Assembly (NCBI GenBank): GCA_022701475.1 | Contig: JAKOOI010000042.1 | Coordinates: 1 to 6,856, forward strand | Direction: 5' to 3' | DNA: 6,856 nt | Source: Weeksellaceae bacterium | GTDB taxonomy: Bacteria > Bacteroidota > Bacteroidia > Flavobacteriales > Weeksellaceae | Shown here: one piece after another, positions 6,238 to 6,856 of the stretch | How the letters are laid out: every line of letters starts with the position of its first letter | Numbering within the stretch: the stretch's first letter is position 1 | The notes under the pieces: model-generated | Databases searched by the model: none | What the model was told of the DNA's origin: nothing | Seen by the model: the letters and a program-made list of their open reading frames with translations, nothing else | Position numbers and translations under genes: made by a program

Positions 6238-6644
6238 CAGCTGAAAATATGATTGATAATTTTCATGTTTTTAGAAAAAATAATACCCTGAATTAAAAAA
6301 TAAACAGACCATGAGTACTAGTATCTACTTTATTTATTTCCAACATTCCTTTTTCGCGATATAACGCAATAAAAAAACCACCGGAAATTTCCCTGGGTCG
6401 TAACCGTAGGTGTACGGTATTGCGTGGCGCTGTCATAAATCATCTGGTATAATAATGCATCCGGATAACAAAAGTATAATATGCAGGCTTTATCAATAAT
6501 GATCCGGTAACCGGAGAGACCGGAGGTCCCGGACACAATTTGAATTGATATTCATAACGCAATAATCATTATGGAGCCGTCAACCATTCAAACGGAGCGG
6601 AAACCGAAAAGCTTTATGAGTAGGAAAAACCCTATCAAACTTAT
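6238..6644. other. Non-coding stretch before the last gene
   Basis: No convincing gene lies here on either strand. It contains a palindrome GGAAATTTCC (6383-6392) flanked by ACC and GGT, a 12-base direct repeat ATAACGCAATAA (6361-6372 and 6554-6565), and four CCGG tetramers between 6504 and 6532. A 25-codon frame (6571-6648) overlaps the next start codon. No TAnnTTTG element is seen close to the gene at 6645, so its promoter may be the distant element at 6230 or an unrecognised one. Confidence 0.5.
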
Positions 6645-6856
6645 ATGAAGAGACTTATCTTATCGAAGACGATTGAAAAGCTGTGCTTTTTACTCCTTTT
6701 CCTGATGTCATTTTCTGCCTTTGCGCAGGCATATAGTTACACGACGTACAATACGTCGAATTCCGGCATCGGCAGTAACTATATCGCTGACATCAAAACC
6801 GATGCGAACGGACTGTTGTGGATCGCTACCTTTAACGGGATTTCCACTTTCAACGG
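6645..6856 (+). CDS. Exported Reg_prop-type propeller protein (3' end outside window)
   Basis: The first 70 codons are visible. The ATG at 6645 is the only in-frame start after the stop at 6621. It gives a signal peptide with a basic start (MKRLILSKTIEK), a hydrophobic core (LCFLLLFLMSFSAF) and an AFAQ cleavage region near residue 28. The mature part opens YSYTTYNTSNSGIGSNYIAD and then IKTDANGLLWIATFNGISTF, which matches the two-component regulator propeller repeat (Reg_prop: D-x-x-G-x-LWIAT-x-x-G-[IL]). Such repeats form periplasmic seven-blade propellers that usually sit in hybrid or LytS-type sensor kinases, but in flavobacteria they also occur in T9SS-secreted proteins. The rest of the gene is needed to choose. 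The similarity of architecture to the LytS/LytTR pair upstream is only suggestive. Confidence 0.85.
   Translation, partial: MKRLILSKTIEKLCFLLLFLMSFSAFAQAYSYTTYNTSNSGIGSNYIADIKTDANGLLWIATFNGISTFN

Noticed and set aside
6330..6536. 68-codon open frame on the - strand
   Set aside because: No leader, no recognisable motif and no supporting context; it covers the palindrome, CCGG cluster and one direct repeat, which argues for non-coding DNA.
6361..6565. Direct repeat as target-site duplication of an insertion sequence
   Set aside because: The enclosed 181 bases have no terminal inverted repeats and no transposase remnant.

Overview
The window looks like chromosome from a member of the Bacteroidota, most likely a flavobacterium of the Chryseobacterium type. 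The genus is inferred, not shown. The evidence is a C-terminal type IX secretion (T9SS) sorting domain, a TPR-type LytS-like sensor kinase followed by a LytTR regulator, matches to the Bacteroidota -7 promoter element TAnnTTTG, and weak or absent Shine-Dalgarno sites on the large genes. Every convincing gene is on the + strand.

Positions 1-2241 hold the 3' part of a large gene for a secreted RCC1-repeat protein. It encodes the last four blades of one beta-propeller, a fibronectin type III module, a complete seven-blade second propeller and a T9SS sorting tail. A clear intrinsic terminator follows at 2337-2370. A two-gene signalling operon spans 2531-5257: a histidine kinase with a periplasmic TPR sensor, and, 6 bases later, a response regulator with a LytTR DNA-binding domain. 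They should act as one pathway: the TPR region senses a signal, His458 is phosphorylated, the phosphate passes to Asp55 of the regulator, and LytTR binds target promoters. The targets cannot be read from this window.

Positions 5258-6644 are coding-poor. They hold two probable small broken genes (5364-5562 and 5596-5822), each of which would be restored by a two-base change at a dinucleotide repeat, and an intact small gene for a putative single-pass membrane protein (5846-6067) followed by tandem hairpins. Beyond that are an imperfect long hairpin, a promoter-like element with no convincing gene after it, a 12-base direct repeat and a CCGG cluster. I recognise no family for the small proteins.

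At 6645 a new gene begins and runs off the right edge. It encodes a signal peptide and the first Reg_prop-type propeller repeat, so it is another exported propeller protein, either a sensor kinase or a T9SS cargo protein.

I see no mobile element, CRISPR array, tRNA or rRNA, and nothing that amounts to a clearly undescribed system. The least explained parts are the small-gene cluster at 5364-6067 and the conserved cysteine pairs in the closing blades of the RCC1 propellers.
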